A DNA stretch of 64,000 bases, from NCBI GenBank assembly GCA_030220185.1, contig JASPKZ010001231.1, positions 310,001-374,000 on the forward strand, read 5' to 3'. Positions 39,101-54,000 of the stretch are shown piece by piece. Made by a program: the position numbers and the translations under genes. The first letter of the stretch is position 1; each line of letters starts with the position of its first letter. The notes under the pieces are model-generated. The model saw only the letters and a program-made list of their open reading frames with translations. It ran no database searches and was not told the DNA's origin. The DNA is from Diploptera punctata. Taxonomy: Eukaryota; Arthropoda; Insecta; Blattodea; Blaberidae.

Positions 39101-42100
39101 GCAAATTTGAATATTGAGAAAAATGTTAAGATAAGTTTACTACCTATAGTACTTTGCCAATGGTAGATGTGACCTATGATATTTAAGAGCAATCAATTGA
39201 AAACCTATATCTACATCCTATTTCAAACTAGTTGATAGAGGTTGGAGGGTTTTTGTTTCCCCCTCTACCTATTGTAAGTAGGCTATATGCGGGGAGGAGG
39301 GACGGTGCTAAGTCATCTGTTGTTCAATACTGACAGTAAAGAAAACATGTATCTTTCTCTCGGTACACTGTGCCAGCATGGTTAGATTTTATATTTCACT
39401 TTTGGAATATTCAGTTAAATGTACAATAATAATAATTAAATGAATCATGATTTCTTCTTACCTCATACTTCTATGTTTTTTTAAACATATGAGGTAAGAA
39501 GAAATCACGGTTCATTTAATTATTATTAATTGAACCTCATAATGTTAAAAATTCCCAAATTTAATATATAAATAAATGTACAATATTTATTTAGTGTTTA
39601 CTTATTGTTTAATGATTACAAGAAATAAAATATTTAAACTTTAGTTTATTATAGTGCATATATGAAAATATATATAAAACTGTCATATGGATACGAAACA
39701 TGGAGAGTAACTTTTAGAGAGGAGAAAATATTACGAGAATAAAGTTCTTAGGAAAATGTTTGGACCAAAGAGAGAGATGAACAGACAGGGGAATGCAGAA
39801 GTTTGCATAACAATGAGATACACCATCTTTATGGGAGAGCACATAAAATAAGAATATATAAGTCTCATAGACTGCAATGGGCAGGACATCTGACACGAAT
39901 GGGGAATGAAGGAGGGGCATGGAAACTCCTTTAGGAAAACTAGAGGGAAAGATTCCAGTAGGCAGACCAAGAATGAGATGGAAGAATAACATTAACCATG
40001 ATTTGAAGGAAATAGACTATACAGGGATGACTGTAAAACATTAGCTCAGGATAGGGGTGTATGGAGAGTTTATGTCTGTGTGGCGATGAGTCTACATGTT
40101 CGATAATGCCAAAGAGTTAGTTTATATATATATATATATGTAGTATCAATCTCGGCGATCAAGGGGTTAAATTTCTTGGGTCGATGGTCGTGGGTTCAAA
40201 CCTATTAGAGTTCCATAGATTTTTAGGATGGAAATATCGAAGGGACAAGTCTTTTGGTAGGGACTTAAAGTCGGGATCCCGTGTCTAAGATTTTCGGACT
40301 CTTAAAAGAATCTCAAACTTGCAGTCTCTAAGCAAAACTTAATTCACCTTTTTTCATTCAAGTTATATCTTAATTACCTATTAGACACATCTTTGAGGTA
40401 CATGCATAGGCAGACAAACAGACATACACACAAAGTCCCGCTCTGTACTGACGTGTGGTCTAAGGATCATGCATTAGCACAGAGCTATTCGACATGTGCT
40501 TACTCGAGTAACCATAACGAAATAAATTTTTCTTATTGAATTTTGATCAGTATAGGTGTCGAGTCCACCTAGCGTCATGAGCAATTTAGGTAGCTACATT
40601 AAGTAACATCAGGAAAACTAGGTATAATGGCTGGGGAATTGGAAATGCAAAAATTGTCACCCCTATGCTGGCTGGAGGATTATCCACCTCTATAAATGTC
40701 AAATGTGGAAGTGAGGTCAGTTGCTAGACCAAGACTATTCTAGGCCTGTCGTGTCATGGTGTTTTATATAATATACAGACCTACATTTTAATTTAAGTAG
40801 TCTGTATTTATAGATAACATCATGACTGATAACAGTAACATAAAATATAAAAAAGGAAAACTGTTGAGCAGTGATGAGAGAAGATGAATACTGAATTTGT
40901 TCAGTAGGTCTATATCTGACAATCTGACTTGGAGTTTGTATACGGTAGCCGAAATGGCAGCAAAGGTGGCAGGAGCGGGAAAAGCTAGTTTTTACAGGCT
41001 CAGAAGGGAGGCGAATCTGAATCAACAATAAATTAAATAGTCCTGGGGAAAACTGCACAATTAACCATTAAAAAATGATGACGATTTTACAAAATCTAAA
41101 GCGCATCAATTCTTTTTACGGTAGAAAGTGACAGGACACTATCAGCACTGAACAGTGATGATGATGATGATGATATACTGATTCTCAAATTCTTGAGCCC
41201 AACACTGTACAGATTATTGAAGAAGATGAAATTTGTTGTTTTTTATCGACATAAGTTACGTAGTGTTTATTTTTTTAATATAATAATTATTTAAACCGAT
41301 AAAGCGGTGAAAATAAATTACAATTTTATACATAATTGTAGATTCGGGAGTTATGAACACGTAGGTGTGCATAGAAATGGGGAGAAGAAAAATAAATAAA
41401 TTTGCAGGTACCGGTATAAGCCATAAAAATAATTATAAATATACCTTGTTCAGTCGTCTTTAGTAGGCCGGGTGACGTGGGAGGATGTAAAATCACTTAC
41501 AAAGCAAGAGAGGGATGGGGAGAGATAGAGAGTATTTAATAAATAAATATAATAATGTAGGGTATATTTTCATAACTGTAAAGACATTTTTTTGCTGGCT
41601 GCTTGTACCTGCTAGTGGAGTGAGTGAAGAGGGGATCTCTATCAACTCATTTGAAATATACCATAGGCAAAGTGCAGACATTGGTTCAATGATCATTGCC
41701 TCCATATAGGACTTCAATTAATAGCTCTTCACCTAAAAGTCATGACATACTGTTGCTGAGTAATGGTCATTTGTTGAGAGTACTATATTCTTATCCTTTA
41801 TTCCAAGCTACATGTGATGGTGAAGAACAATACAGTATTGTACTCCAATCACCACAAAATCAAGACACGCTTCCTCTTTTAGTGCTTCCTACCTCTCAAC
41901 CAATCTTTGTTCACTCTTTATAAATTAACACTGTGGTACTGTATTATTATTGAGTTTTTGGTTGTTTGTGCATTTTCAATGGCATCAAAGAGGAAGAAAG
42001 TGTTTGTGTTTATGGATAGAAAGTTGAAGTTGATAGAATTGCAAAGGATAACTGTTGAAAATATTGCTGCTGATCTTAACTTACTGAGAAACTGGAAGGA

Positions 42101-45100
42101 GATTGAAGACCAAACGTCTTTCAAAATGATGACAAGAAAATATTTATAAAGCCATGTTGAATAAAACGAAGCAATAAATGAATCCCTGGATGATGAATTA
42201 TTCTGTTGGTTTAGATTGAGAGTCTGCCTGATTCTACAAGAAAAAGCACTAATTTAAATAGGAAGCTATCTAATGGAGATTCTGACTTCTCAGCTAGTCA
42301 CAATTGTCATTAATACTTGAAGAAAGTGACACTATGAGGTTAATTTAAATTAATAATAGAGTTAGATTTTATGACTACCTCATAATTATAGATTTCTTGA
42401 AGACTAGTTTCGATACATCTACATATAAACGAAGGAATGAGGAAAAGCAACTGGAAGCTTTTGAGATGTGGATATGGAGAAGAATGGAACGTATAAAATG
42501 GACAGACAAAATAAAAAATGAAGATGTGCTAGACAGAGTGGGTGAAGGAAGAACAATGCTGGAACTCATAAAGAAGAGGGAAAGAAATTGGATTGGCCAC
42601 TGGCTAAGAAGAAACTGCCTATGCTGACGGATGCCCTAGAAGGAATGGTCAACAGAAAGAAAGTTAGAGGCAGAAAAATACATCAGATGATAGACAATAT
42701 TAAAATAAATGGTTCGTATGCAGATACAAAAAGGAAAGCTGAGTTAAGGAAAGAGTGGAGAATGCTGAGTTTGCAGTGAAAGACCTGCTCTTGAGCAGAA
42801 CACTATGAATGAAAACATATAAATTCTCAATTCCATCTAACTAGATGGAATTGAAAATGATATGTAGATTAAGGTAGAATATTTTTATCACTCATCTCAT
42901 ATTGTTCTTCTTATTTGATTATAAACTAGTTTCGGAACATAGTTTCTGTTCCATCCTCAGTATCGTCACGACCGTTGTTCTGTCGTCTTGAAGAGCTGTC
43001 CTTCTCTCCTTCCATTGGCTGACTGAAAAACCTCGAAACCAGGTCATTCTCACCGGAAATTTCAAAGTTCATTAATTTCTTCTTTCCGCTCTTTTGAATG
43101 TAGATCTTTTCCCTAGAAGTTCTTTCGGTTTTTCTATTTGTTTTAATAATTTAGCTTCTTTCTCGATAAGATGTTTTTCAGACCATGCATGGGCAGCCAC
43201 TGCAGATTTTTCTACTTCCCCTTTCTTGACATTCTTGAGATGTTCTTTCACTCTAGTTTTCAAATTTCTTTTAGTTTTTCCTATGTAGAATTTCTCACAT
43301 TCTTCACATTTAATTTGATAAATCCCTGATTTGTTTTCTTCTTTAATTTTCTCATTCTTATTAGGTCTAATCAGTCTACTGATGCTGTAGTCATTTTTGG
43401 GTGCTAACCTTATGTTGAAATCTTTAAAAATTTTTTGAAACTTGTGGTGTTTTAATGGATGATATGTGAATTTTCTAAATTTTATATTATCTTCTTTAAC
43501 TTTTAGAAGAGTGCTTTGATTAATAAATTTTTGTCTTTTGAACTTGTTTATTTTTTTGAGTATCATTTTTATTGCAAAACCATTTTTCGTGGCTACGTTG
43601 ATTATGTGTTCTTTTTTCTTTTTCATAATTTTCTTTGTTCATTGGTATGTTCACTAATCTATGTGTCAAACTATTGAAAACTGCTTCTTTGTGAGCTATG
43701 TGATTGAAACCTAAAGCTTTTATGTAGTTATCTATATGTGTCTTCTTTCTGTAAATCCAAATTCTATCTTATTTTCTTCATTCCTTTTTAAGTTGAGATG
43801 TAAAAATGGTATTTCTCCGTAGATTTCCTTTTCCATAGTGAACTTTATAGTTTGACTTTGAATGTTCAATAATTTTAATGCATCATCTATCTGTTTATGA
43901 TTAACTATTGCAATTATGTCATCCACATATCTGCACCAGAATTTGAAAATTAAACTATGTCCATTAATTATCTTGTGTTCAAAATTCCCCATGAATAGAT
44001 TAGCTAAGAATGGAGATAAAGGGTTTCCCATCAAAAGTCCTGAATTTTGTTTATAAAATCTTCCATTGTAGGTGAAAAACATATTATCGATACATAATTT
44101 TGTTAAAGTTTTATATTCGACTATCTTTACTTTTTCAATTTTATTATTTTTCATCCAAATCTCTAAAATTTCCATAGTTTGGTCTTTTGGAATGCTTGGA
44201 AATAAGGAAACAACATCAAATGAAACTAATCTGATATGTAGATGTATGTATCAAAACTAGTCTTCAAGAAATCTACAATTACGAAGTGAGTCATAAAATC
44301 TAACTCAATTTATTAATTAGTCAGGATTGGTTTAGGAAGCTGGAAACCCAACCTGTGTGTGTGTGTGTGTTTCTAATGCACTGGGTGGTCAGATGGCATT
44401 AATGTTGTCTATTGCTCTACTTCAGCAGACCACTATGTAGATTAAGTTATGTAGGTAGGAAATAACACTATGAGGTTTATTTTAATATTGTTTAGTTGTT
44501 TCTTGACTCACCTCATACTTCTTAACCCTTAAATTCATAATGTATCCTTTTGGATACACCAGTTGGTTTAATTAATTTAATATTTTTAATAAATCAGAAG
44601 AAAACGAACGAAAAGAAACCACTTAAATATGTGTCTAATTATACAAAATACCTAATAATAATAGTTATAAAAGATTCCGTTTTCAGTGCGGTCCGCCACA
44701 TTCAAATAACTGACACAAGACATTTGTCTTTTGCCAATTTAAGGGTTAACTCCCAAGCAGACTCGAGTTTCTTCACTTCATTTGTGACATTCTCATAGCT
44801 GTATTACGTTCACAACCAAATGAAGTGAAGAAACTCAAGTCTGCTTGGGAGTTAAGAAGTATGAGGTGAGTGAAGAAACAACTAAACAACACTATGTAGA
44901 TGATGTATTTTTGCATTGTGTACAGAGAGGAGTGTAGGATGAGTGTATGTTTATGTGTTTGTGTATTGTAAAGTGTACTGTATGATGATGAAGAGAAGGA
45001 AAAAGGCGAAACCAGTGCTGGCATCTATTAGATTTATAGGGCTAATGAATTGGAACTTTTTTACTGATTGTTAATATTGTATTCAAGTTTAAGTGAGTCA

Positions 45101-48100
45101 AGTAGGTGGTGACCTTCATGTGACTTCTGGCATGTCATCAACTAAGAACGGGGTTTCCTATTCAAGTTTCATACTGATGTTTTTCAGTATTGAGTTGAAG
45201 TTTTGAGATGTGTTGTGTTCAGTTTGACACTTTTCCTTAGTTTTTAGTGATAAAAAACAGCAACATTCATATACTTCAAGTTACAAATTGAAAGTTGTAA
45301 AATATGCAGAAGAACCTAGGAATTAGAGAAGCTACGAGACATGTTGGACCTCTGCCAATGGAAAAAAAAAAATATGCAAAATTATTGTGGTCAGAAGGAG
45401 ATATTATACAATTTGCATAAAGCAAAGCACATAGCATGTGGGAAAAGTGCAAAATAACCAGAACTAGAGACCAAAGTTTTGAAAAGGTTCAAGAAAATTG
45501 GAAAAATGGCATTGCCATTTTTAACAAAAATTATTTATACACAAGCAATCAAAGTAGTCTTTAAGCAAAACACTGAAGATTTTGTAGATCATGTTATTAT
45601 TTCATGAAATGCAAATTTAGGTTTTTTATACAAAATTGTATTAAATATCTTGGGTGCATCATGTACATAAGAGCATCTTATACACTGGAAAATGTAGTAA
45701 TTGAGAAATTATATTATCTGACAAATGACAAATTTCTGTGTTGATAATCTCAAGAAACATTTTGTAGTTATATTCAACAAAGTAATTTTTTTTATTATAC
45801 ACAGCATTAAAAGATTGAGTTTAGTATTTTTGTGATTTTTCTTTGCAAATAATGTTACTATTTAAAAATGATGGGATGTGAGGTGAGGTAAACAATTTAT
45901 TTCAAAGTTTAAATTTTATATAAATGCCTTTCTTCTTTTACGACTAATACTACATAATTTAAATATACCATTTGCTTAATAAGAATCAAATGAATCGTGA
46001 ATTCTTCTTACCTTATACTTCTATGTTTTTTAAACAGAACTGCAGTATCAGGAAATACATCATTCTCATCTTCAGCTGTTTTCACAACTGTCAATTTTTT
46101 ATTATGCCAAACAGCTGAAAATTGACAGTTGTGTAAACTGCTGAGGATGGAAAAGATGTATTTGCTGATACTGCAGTTCTGTGTTAAAAATACATAAATG
46201 TATGAGGTAAGAAGAATTCACGATTCATTTGATTCCTATTAAGAAAACTCATGTAAAAATTCCCAAATTTATTATATTAATACCTTTTGCTTGCCTTTTC
46301 CTATCTTTTTTTATTGCTTGAACATCCAGTCTCTGTTGTTAATATACTATTACTTAGAGTTTTTGAGTGGTGGAATATTTATTTATCACAGCTGTGAGAC
46401 AGAAGAATACAGATAATGTTCAGTATGTGGCTAGACCTGAAGGACAGCAAATTCGAGGTCGACAAGCCAGACAGACAAAGTTAGGAAAGCTACCTCGTAT
46501 TATTGGTCTGCCACTTAGTGTGGTAGAGTCAGGAACAATGGGCTGTGGTAATAGAACAGGTAAGAAAAATAATTATGTCTTTTGTAGTAAAGTTTAACTT
46601 TCTGAGGTGTGAGTAAGTTGTCATAAGTAATGCCACGAGTGATTTCCAAATTATCGATAAATTCACGACTCACTTCGTGAATCGTGAATTTATCTAGAGA
46701 ATTTGGAAATCAAGAGTGGTATTTGTTAGGACTATTTAACGATTAAAATTAAGCTGTTTACTCTCAAATCATTATTTAACTATAGTTATTTTTAAGATAT
46801 TTATATATTTAATGTAAACGGCAATGTTTGAAAACAAATGAGAAACGATTGGTATGCTTCATTTGCTTCGTTTATCACTGCAACCAGATCATTATTTAAT
46901 GCCAAAGGAACGCAATATTGTAAGAATGCACTCTAGTGGAGAAAAAATGAAACACATCAAACTGTATTTATTTCTGATGTCGTATGATGTAAATATGACA
47001 ATTATAATTTTTCTGGAATGTTATTACATGGGGAAAAAATACATTTAAGAAAGTGCAAACAGTGGTTTCTTTTTTTGATGGTATAATCAATTGTTACAAA
47101 TGTTGTTATATTAACTCCCGCATGCGCTATGTGTTGACGTTCATGCACTATATATACAATCTGGTAGCCATATTTCTTACAGAGTAGTCACAGCAAAACA
47201 ATGCTATGACCTATTCAGAATGTTAAAAAGCAGGTGCTTTCTTTATTATGATAAACTTTAGTTGGTAAATTCTAGGCGAAACACGACTGTGATTGGTTGT
47301 AAATAAAAAATCATTGAAATGTGATTGGTCATTGGCTCCCATTTGGGGCATGAGTTAAATAGTCAAATTTAATTCCAATTTAATTTTTCTTTGCATGACC
47401 AGCCTCATGGGCTAGTAGTCAGTGTTTTTGACTACAGTTCATGAGGTCCCGGGTTCGATTCCCAGTCAAACCATAGGAATTTTCCTTAAAGGGAATTAAT
47501 CCTTGGTTACCCATGGTCTGGAATTTAGGTTAAAACTCTTCTGGTGCTTCATTATCATTTATCACCCATCATATCATTGGGGTAACATAACTCTGCCTTC
47601 CAGGTGCCCCAACCTAAGAAATGGATTACAATTCCACCAATGCCAGGGGAGAAAACCAGAAATGTCATAAAAGACAACCTGGTGGCATTAGACAAAAATT
47701 CTTCGCAGAACACAAAATATTAGCTAGGAATTATACAGGGTGGACTGTCTGGATATTCCTATTTTCAATTGTATGTGATAGGTACGCGGTTAAAGGTTGA
47801 ATCTTACAACAATGTTTTATGAATGGATAACTCAACAAGTTTTGATATTTTGTTGTTATATTTTAAATTAACATTTTCCAGAATTGGACTTAGTTTTATT
47901 TTAGAAAGAAAAATAAATGCTCAGACTGGGAATCAAACCCCGGATGTTTTATTTTAGAAAGAAAAATTAACGCTCAGACTGGGATTCAAACCCTGGTCTG
48001 AGCATTAATTTTTATTTCTAAAATAAAAGTTTTGTTATGCACATCATCATATCTCTATGTGAGCTCTAGCAGTTACTGTGATGATGCCAAGGCGATGAAC

Positions 48101-51010
48101 AATTTCTTGCCAAGTATGTTGGAGCATGTCTTCTGAAATGTTCTCTATTATGCTGTCCCCAAGATCACGAAGGTCTCTAACTGGGGTGGCATAAAATTTA
48201 TCTTTACTGTAGCCCCAGAGAAAAAAATCTAGTGATATTAAATCGGGAGTTCTCAGGGGACAGGGAAAATGTTGTCCAAAGTCATAAGAACTTCATTGAT
48301 CCAGTGTGGAGGAGCGCCATCTCGTTGGAAAATTATGTTAGGCTGCAGTTGTTCAATTTGTGTAAAAAAAGAACTGCATACTATTCTAGATAAACATTAT
48401 TTTTTGCTTCTGGATACTGCACTGGTCACAGGAAATCTGATCCAACGAGATTCCCGTTCACTCCTGCTTACTTTCTACTACTGCAACACTTGTTTGGCAT
48501 ACCCCTCCCACTCCCCGAATACTACATGTGCCTTTGTAGAAGCAACGAGAATGGAAAGTGAGATCCGAGAGTGACAGAATGCTTATTTGTCCTACTCTAG
48601 GTGCAATACTATAAAAACATGACAACCATAATTTTACTATAAACAATTTACTTTTACCACAAATTTGTAAATTTTAAGATGTGAGCGATTCTGAAAGTTT
48701 GCCTGGTTAACATTGAAGAACATTAATATTTAATTTTAGGAAGTTATATTTTGAGGTTGATCATCTTACCTCAATATTAATGTTGATTTGTTCTTGGACA
48801 TGTTTCAAAACAATTCTGTTTTATCTGGACAAGCTGACGATAAAACAGAATTGTTTTGAAACGTGTCCAAGAACAAATCAACATTAATATTGAGGTAAGA
48901 TGATCAGACTGAAAACAATTTAATTGAACATCTTTGAAAACATTTCTACCCAATTCAATTTCAGAGAAGTCAAAATTAAAATATGAAAATTAATAAGATA
49001 ATAAAAGTAAGTGTGGCAATGAACTTCAAATGAAGTAAGACTCAAATATGTAACTGGTGTAGATAAAATTTCTTTAAGTCAACATGAAGTTTAATTTTGT
49101 AAGTCATTGATAGGTAGAAAATCTGTACAGCAAACTCCCGATTATCTGTGTGCATATTATCCGGTTTGCAGATTATCCGGCCATGACTCTTTTTACTGTA
49201 TATTTTAAAAATACTGTATTTTGTATTGTTATGAAAAAATCTTTATTTTTAAACATGCTACTGTGAACTGCGCTTAGAAACTAGCACAATAGAGTAGCCT
49301 TCATACACAACCCCCTCCCCTGATGCGTTTAACGGTACCAATGAACATTCTGAGAATACAATACAATTTTGGAAATTTCCGTTGCGTGAGTCACTGGAAG
49401 TTTGTTGTTACAGATTGAAACCACGGATGTGCTGTGGCAGTGTGTTTATAGCTGGTTAGTAGTGTGGTTATCGGTGGTTACTAGTCAGCGAAAACCCTAC
49501 TAGTGTGGGAATCTCTGATTATTTGTCATCGCTGGTTATAAGTGTGGATATTGGTGGTTACTAGTGTAGTTGTCGATGGTATGACGACCATTTTGAATAA
49601 CTGTCGTAACCACAGTGGTCATGACAGGAAATAGTCCCACATTTTTTTTTCATATTTACGAGTAAAATAAAATAATAATAATTACGACTCGCACCTAAGT
49701 ACATTTAATATAATATTTTATGAATATTTGTTGCATTTAAGTAGTGTTAAAGTGGGTAAATACATTTCTGATCAACTTCCATGGTGCTGAATAACTTAAT
49801 TGGATTATCCATGTTTTTTTTATTTTCCGTGCACCTCTCGGTCCCAATCAACACGGATAATCGGCAGTTTGCTGTATCTTGTTTTGAGCCTCTTTTTCTG
49901 CTTATTTAACTTATTTAAGAATTTTCATAAGATACTAGCTAATACCCGGCATGCGCTGCTACTCCTAAATAAATGTTAATGTGTTTTTACCACCAGCCAT
50001 GCGCTGTTATACTTGCCCGGGAATCTGCTTTTCCCGATCTGCTTGTCATCAATGAAAGACAAAAATGGTTATTGTGAGTTATCCGTAGAAGATAAGCATA
50101 TGCTGTCATGGACTTTTTTGTAGAGATTTTAAGATGTTCAATTCTGTGTACATTAATTTGGTGTATTTGTTATGGTTTAGGCAGCATAATCCATTTAAGC
50201 GTCAAAATAGGGACTTTATTTCATGTTTTCCACTACAAAGGGTGATTTTTAGGGGTGAAGGGGTTGAATATCACAACTCTCTTATAGCCTATGTTCATCC
50301 CGGGAATCTCCTGAACATTTTGCAGAAAACCCCATCAAAATTGGATCAACGGTATGGCCACGCATAGAATACGAACAAACAAACAAACATTGATTTTTAT
50401 ATATTAGATGTCCTTTGTTTCTTGTGTATTAATCATTGTAGAACATTATTACTTTTTTAGCAAATTCCAAAGGAATTAAGGTATTGAGATTGTTTTCATG
50501 AAAAGATTTTTGAAAAATGTTTACATATCTTCACCGATCCCATCTAGCATTCACAGAAAATAACCATGACCAAAATTTTTATGTATATGTTCTTAATATT
50601 TTTATTGTAAGTTTATCACTCACACCAAAGGAGAAATTAATTTTTGAAGAGAAAAAAAATTGTCCTAAACTTTTTCTCTTCAGATATTAATTTGTCTTTC
50701 AGTGTGAGTGATAAATTTAAATAAAAACATTGACAATATAAGCTTTACTGGCTATAATAGTAGTCTTAAATCCCTTTAAAAGTCTTTTTGAATAAGAACC
50801 AGCCAGATGGCATGTCAAATGATAGTTCATTTGTTTCTGCTACATGTTGTTTGTATAAAAGAGAGAGAGAGAGAGAAATTTTCATTTAAGGTGAGATGCT
50901 TAACTAGTATAGTTGTTTAGTGCACTGGTACATAGAACCAGAGATCTTGGGTTGAAATCCCAGTTTAGGCATAAATTTTTCTCTTCAAATATCAATAAAT
51001 AAATAAATAA

Positions 51011-51053
<43 letters not shown>

Positions 51054-54000
51054 GTCCATTAATTCTCTATCTGATGCACTTTTTGTTTTATCAGAACCAA
51101 ACTTGGCATATGACAATCAATTAAGAAAAGTAAGGTTGAGTTTGCTAATCAGTTAAATTGGACCATTAGGTGTAGTTCACCTGAAATAAAAATTTAAAAA
51201 TCACTCTAGCATTCATAAAATAAAGCATATTGTGCAAAATCAGCAAAATCTGACCATTAGAAGTGGGAGTTTACCAGTAACCCAAAATTAAAAATTGCTC
51301 TATGTTTTCAATACAGTCCGACATTTTTAAATAAGTTGGCCTCAAAAATTAAGTTTCTCCAATTTAACAAATGAAAATATAATATTCCATAAACCAGCAA
51401 AATTGGACCATAAATTTGACTAGCTGAGAAATTCGCTTTAGTTTGTGCAGTTTCTGTGTGATGGACTTTTACAATTTTTAATGTATTTTTTTTTTACTTT
51501 CAGGCAATAATGGACAAATTCAGCTGTGGCAGTTTCTTCTAGAATTATTAACAGATAAGGAACATCGTGATGTAATACAGTGGATTGGAAATGATGGTGA
51601 ATTCAAACTTAACAATCCTGAAATGGTAGCACAACTTTGGGGCGAACGAAAAAATAAACCAACAATGAATTATGAAAAATTAAGTAGAGCACTTAGGTAC
51701 TATTATGATGGAGATATGATTGCAAAGGTAAGTCTGATTTAAAAACCTCAAAATTAAATTTTTACTAACAACAATGGAATTAACAGATTTTTGGAATTTT
51801 TTTATTTAACTTTTATAGGAATTAATCACTATGAGGTTTAATTTATGGTGGAATTAAATGTTTGAAATTCCTGCAAATTTTGACCTGATCCAGAGGTTCA
51901 TTGGTCCACCAACAGAGGGAAGAAGAAGAGTTTCTTCCGATTGACATAACATCCGTCGCCAAGAAAGTGCTGACGATGAGACCGTTGTGGTCTCGAAATC
52001 GCGATCTACTTAGAAAATTTATATGAGGAGAGAATTTCACCATAGATTTTTGGACCTCTGACTGTTTTAACTGGAGTCAAGAAGAGAGATTCAGTGTTGC
52101 TGTTCATACATGAAGTGACAATTATGATGCCAGAATTTGAATTCCATATGTGGTAATACCTCATCTTGAATAGTAAAAATATGCATAATCGTTAATAGTA
52201 ATTATTATAACAAAGACACTCACTAATTAACTCAAACAAATTAAAGGTGATGGTAAAAATGATCATAGGCATTTTCAGGAAAATGGTTTTGTAGTGTCAT
52301 TTCTCTATATGTATAAAAAATAGTTGCCGTTACTTTATCTGTAATAAAATGAGATTTTTTAATTGTGTTTAATCACTAATTTATACCATTTATGTAAGAT
52401 TAGATTATAGATTTACTACCTTAAAAGTTAAATACCGAAAAATTATTTAAGTAAAATTTTATCACTTCACCTCATCATCTTCTTCTTCTTAGACTAGTTT
52501 GGGACCTTCTTCGGTTCCATCCTCAGTATTTTCATGATCATTGTTATATTGTCTTCAAGAATAGCCTCTTCAAGAAGAAGAAGAAGGTCCTGAACTTAGT
52601 CTAAGAAGAAGAGATGAGGTGATAAAATTTTACTTAAATAAATAATACCTCATAACTGAGACAGTGTTAATACCAATACCGAAGAAAAATAATGCGAAGA
52701 AATGTAAGGAATTCAGGACTATCAGCTTGATATTACACTCTGCAAAGATTCTCCTGTGAATACTGAATCAACTTTTACATTCTACGATGGAAAGCAAATT
52801 GGAAGAAGAACAGTTTGGCTTCAGGAAAGGAAAGGGTACGAGAGATGCAATTGGATTGATATGAACAATAGGAGAAAGATATATAGAAGAAGATAAAGAA
52901 GTTTATGCGGTATTTGTTGGCCGGAAAAGGCCTTTGACAGAGTGAACTGGAATAAACTCATGAGGATCTTGAAGAAAATTGGCATGAATTGGAAGGAGAG
53001 GAGGCTCATAAATAATCTTTATATGAAACAGTGAATAAAAGTGAAGATAGGAGAAGAAATGTCAGAGGAAAGAGAAATTGGAAGAGGGGTAAGGCAAAGA
53101 TGTTCTCTATCACCTACTCTCTTTAACAAGCCTCAAGACCACGGCCAACAGCCCGGAAATCTTCTACAAGATTATCATTAATTTGTAGGATTTTCATCCT
53201 GTTTATTTCCAAAATCACTCCTCGGAGGAAGATGTATTGGATGTGCATTCACTGTCTATCCATCTCTTGGCTTGGTCTTCCTCTTGTTCTTCTCCCGTTC
53301 ATTGGTCTATCTTCTCTAGCTCTTTTTGCAAGCCGGTTTTCTTCCATTCTTTCTATATGACCCTTCCAATATTTTCATCTATCTATAATAAATTTGGTTA
53401 TGTCTTGAATATGGCATTTGTCCCTAATTTCTGTGTTGTGTATTTTATCAAATAATGTTTTCCCCTGAATAGTTCTTAAGATTTTCATTTTTGCATGTGC
53501 TTATTATTTGTTTAGTTTTTGTTGTATCAGCCCTAGTTTGTGCTCCATAACTGATCGAACTATCTTTTGTATATGCAGGTTTTGCTTTCTATTGACATAT
53601 GTTTGTTGCGCCAAATTAAATCTTTCATATATCCTGATATTTGTGCTGCTTTGTGAGCTTGTTTCTTTACTTCTTTTATTAAATTTTTTAGTGTTTGTTA
53701 TTAATACACCTAAATAATTAAATTCTGACACTTGTTCTATAATTTTTCTTTCCACTTCTAATTTGCATCTTACTGGTTCTTTTGATATTTAAGCATAAAA
53801 TAAAAAAAAAGATTAAACACATGGTCCTCCGAATTTTTTATTTGGATACGAAGTATTCGTCCAGCACATTTCACTTAATAGTTATTTAGATGACTAGTTA
53901 AAAAGCAGAGGTTTAATAATGATATGCTCAAGTTAGAACACGACCGAAGGGAGTGTTTTAAGAGCTGCGAGTTACTAAACCTAATTTTGGTAATGTGTTG

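Larger units (their letters stand above)
42330..44320. mobile_element. Outer PLE foldback carrying a LINE and a longer PLE
   Basis: Left arm: GAGTTAGATTTTATGACTAC...TTTCTTGAAGACTAGTTTCG. Right arm is its complement at about 44255-44310. The left arm is split by a LINE tail (about 42423-42820, ACATATA repeated at its ends). The fold centre is split by the PLE at 42870-44231. Confidence 0.75.
44340..45035 (+). repeat. Dispersed repeat split by a PLE foldback
   Basis: Starts with a (GT)n run at about 44350-44371. Text before 44431 and after 44899 together matches 20515-20705. Confidence 0.55.

Noticed and set aside
41493..41923. Overlapping open frames on both strands
   Set aside because: No resemblance to known proteins, no splice context, AT-rich background; chance frames.
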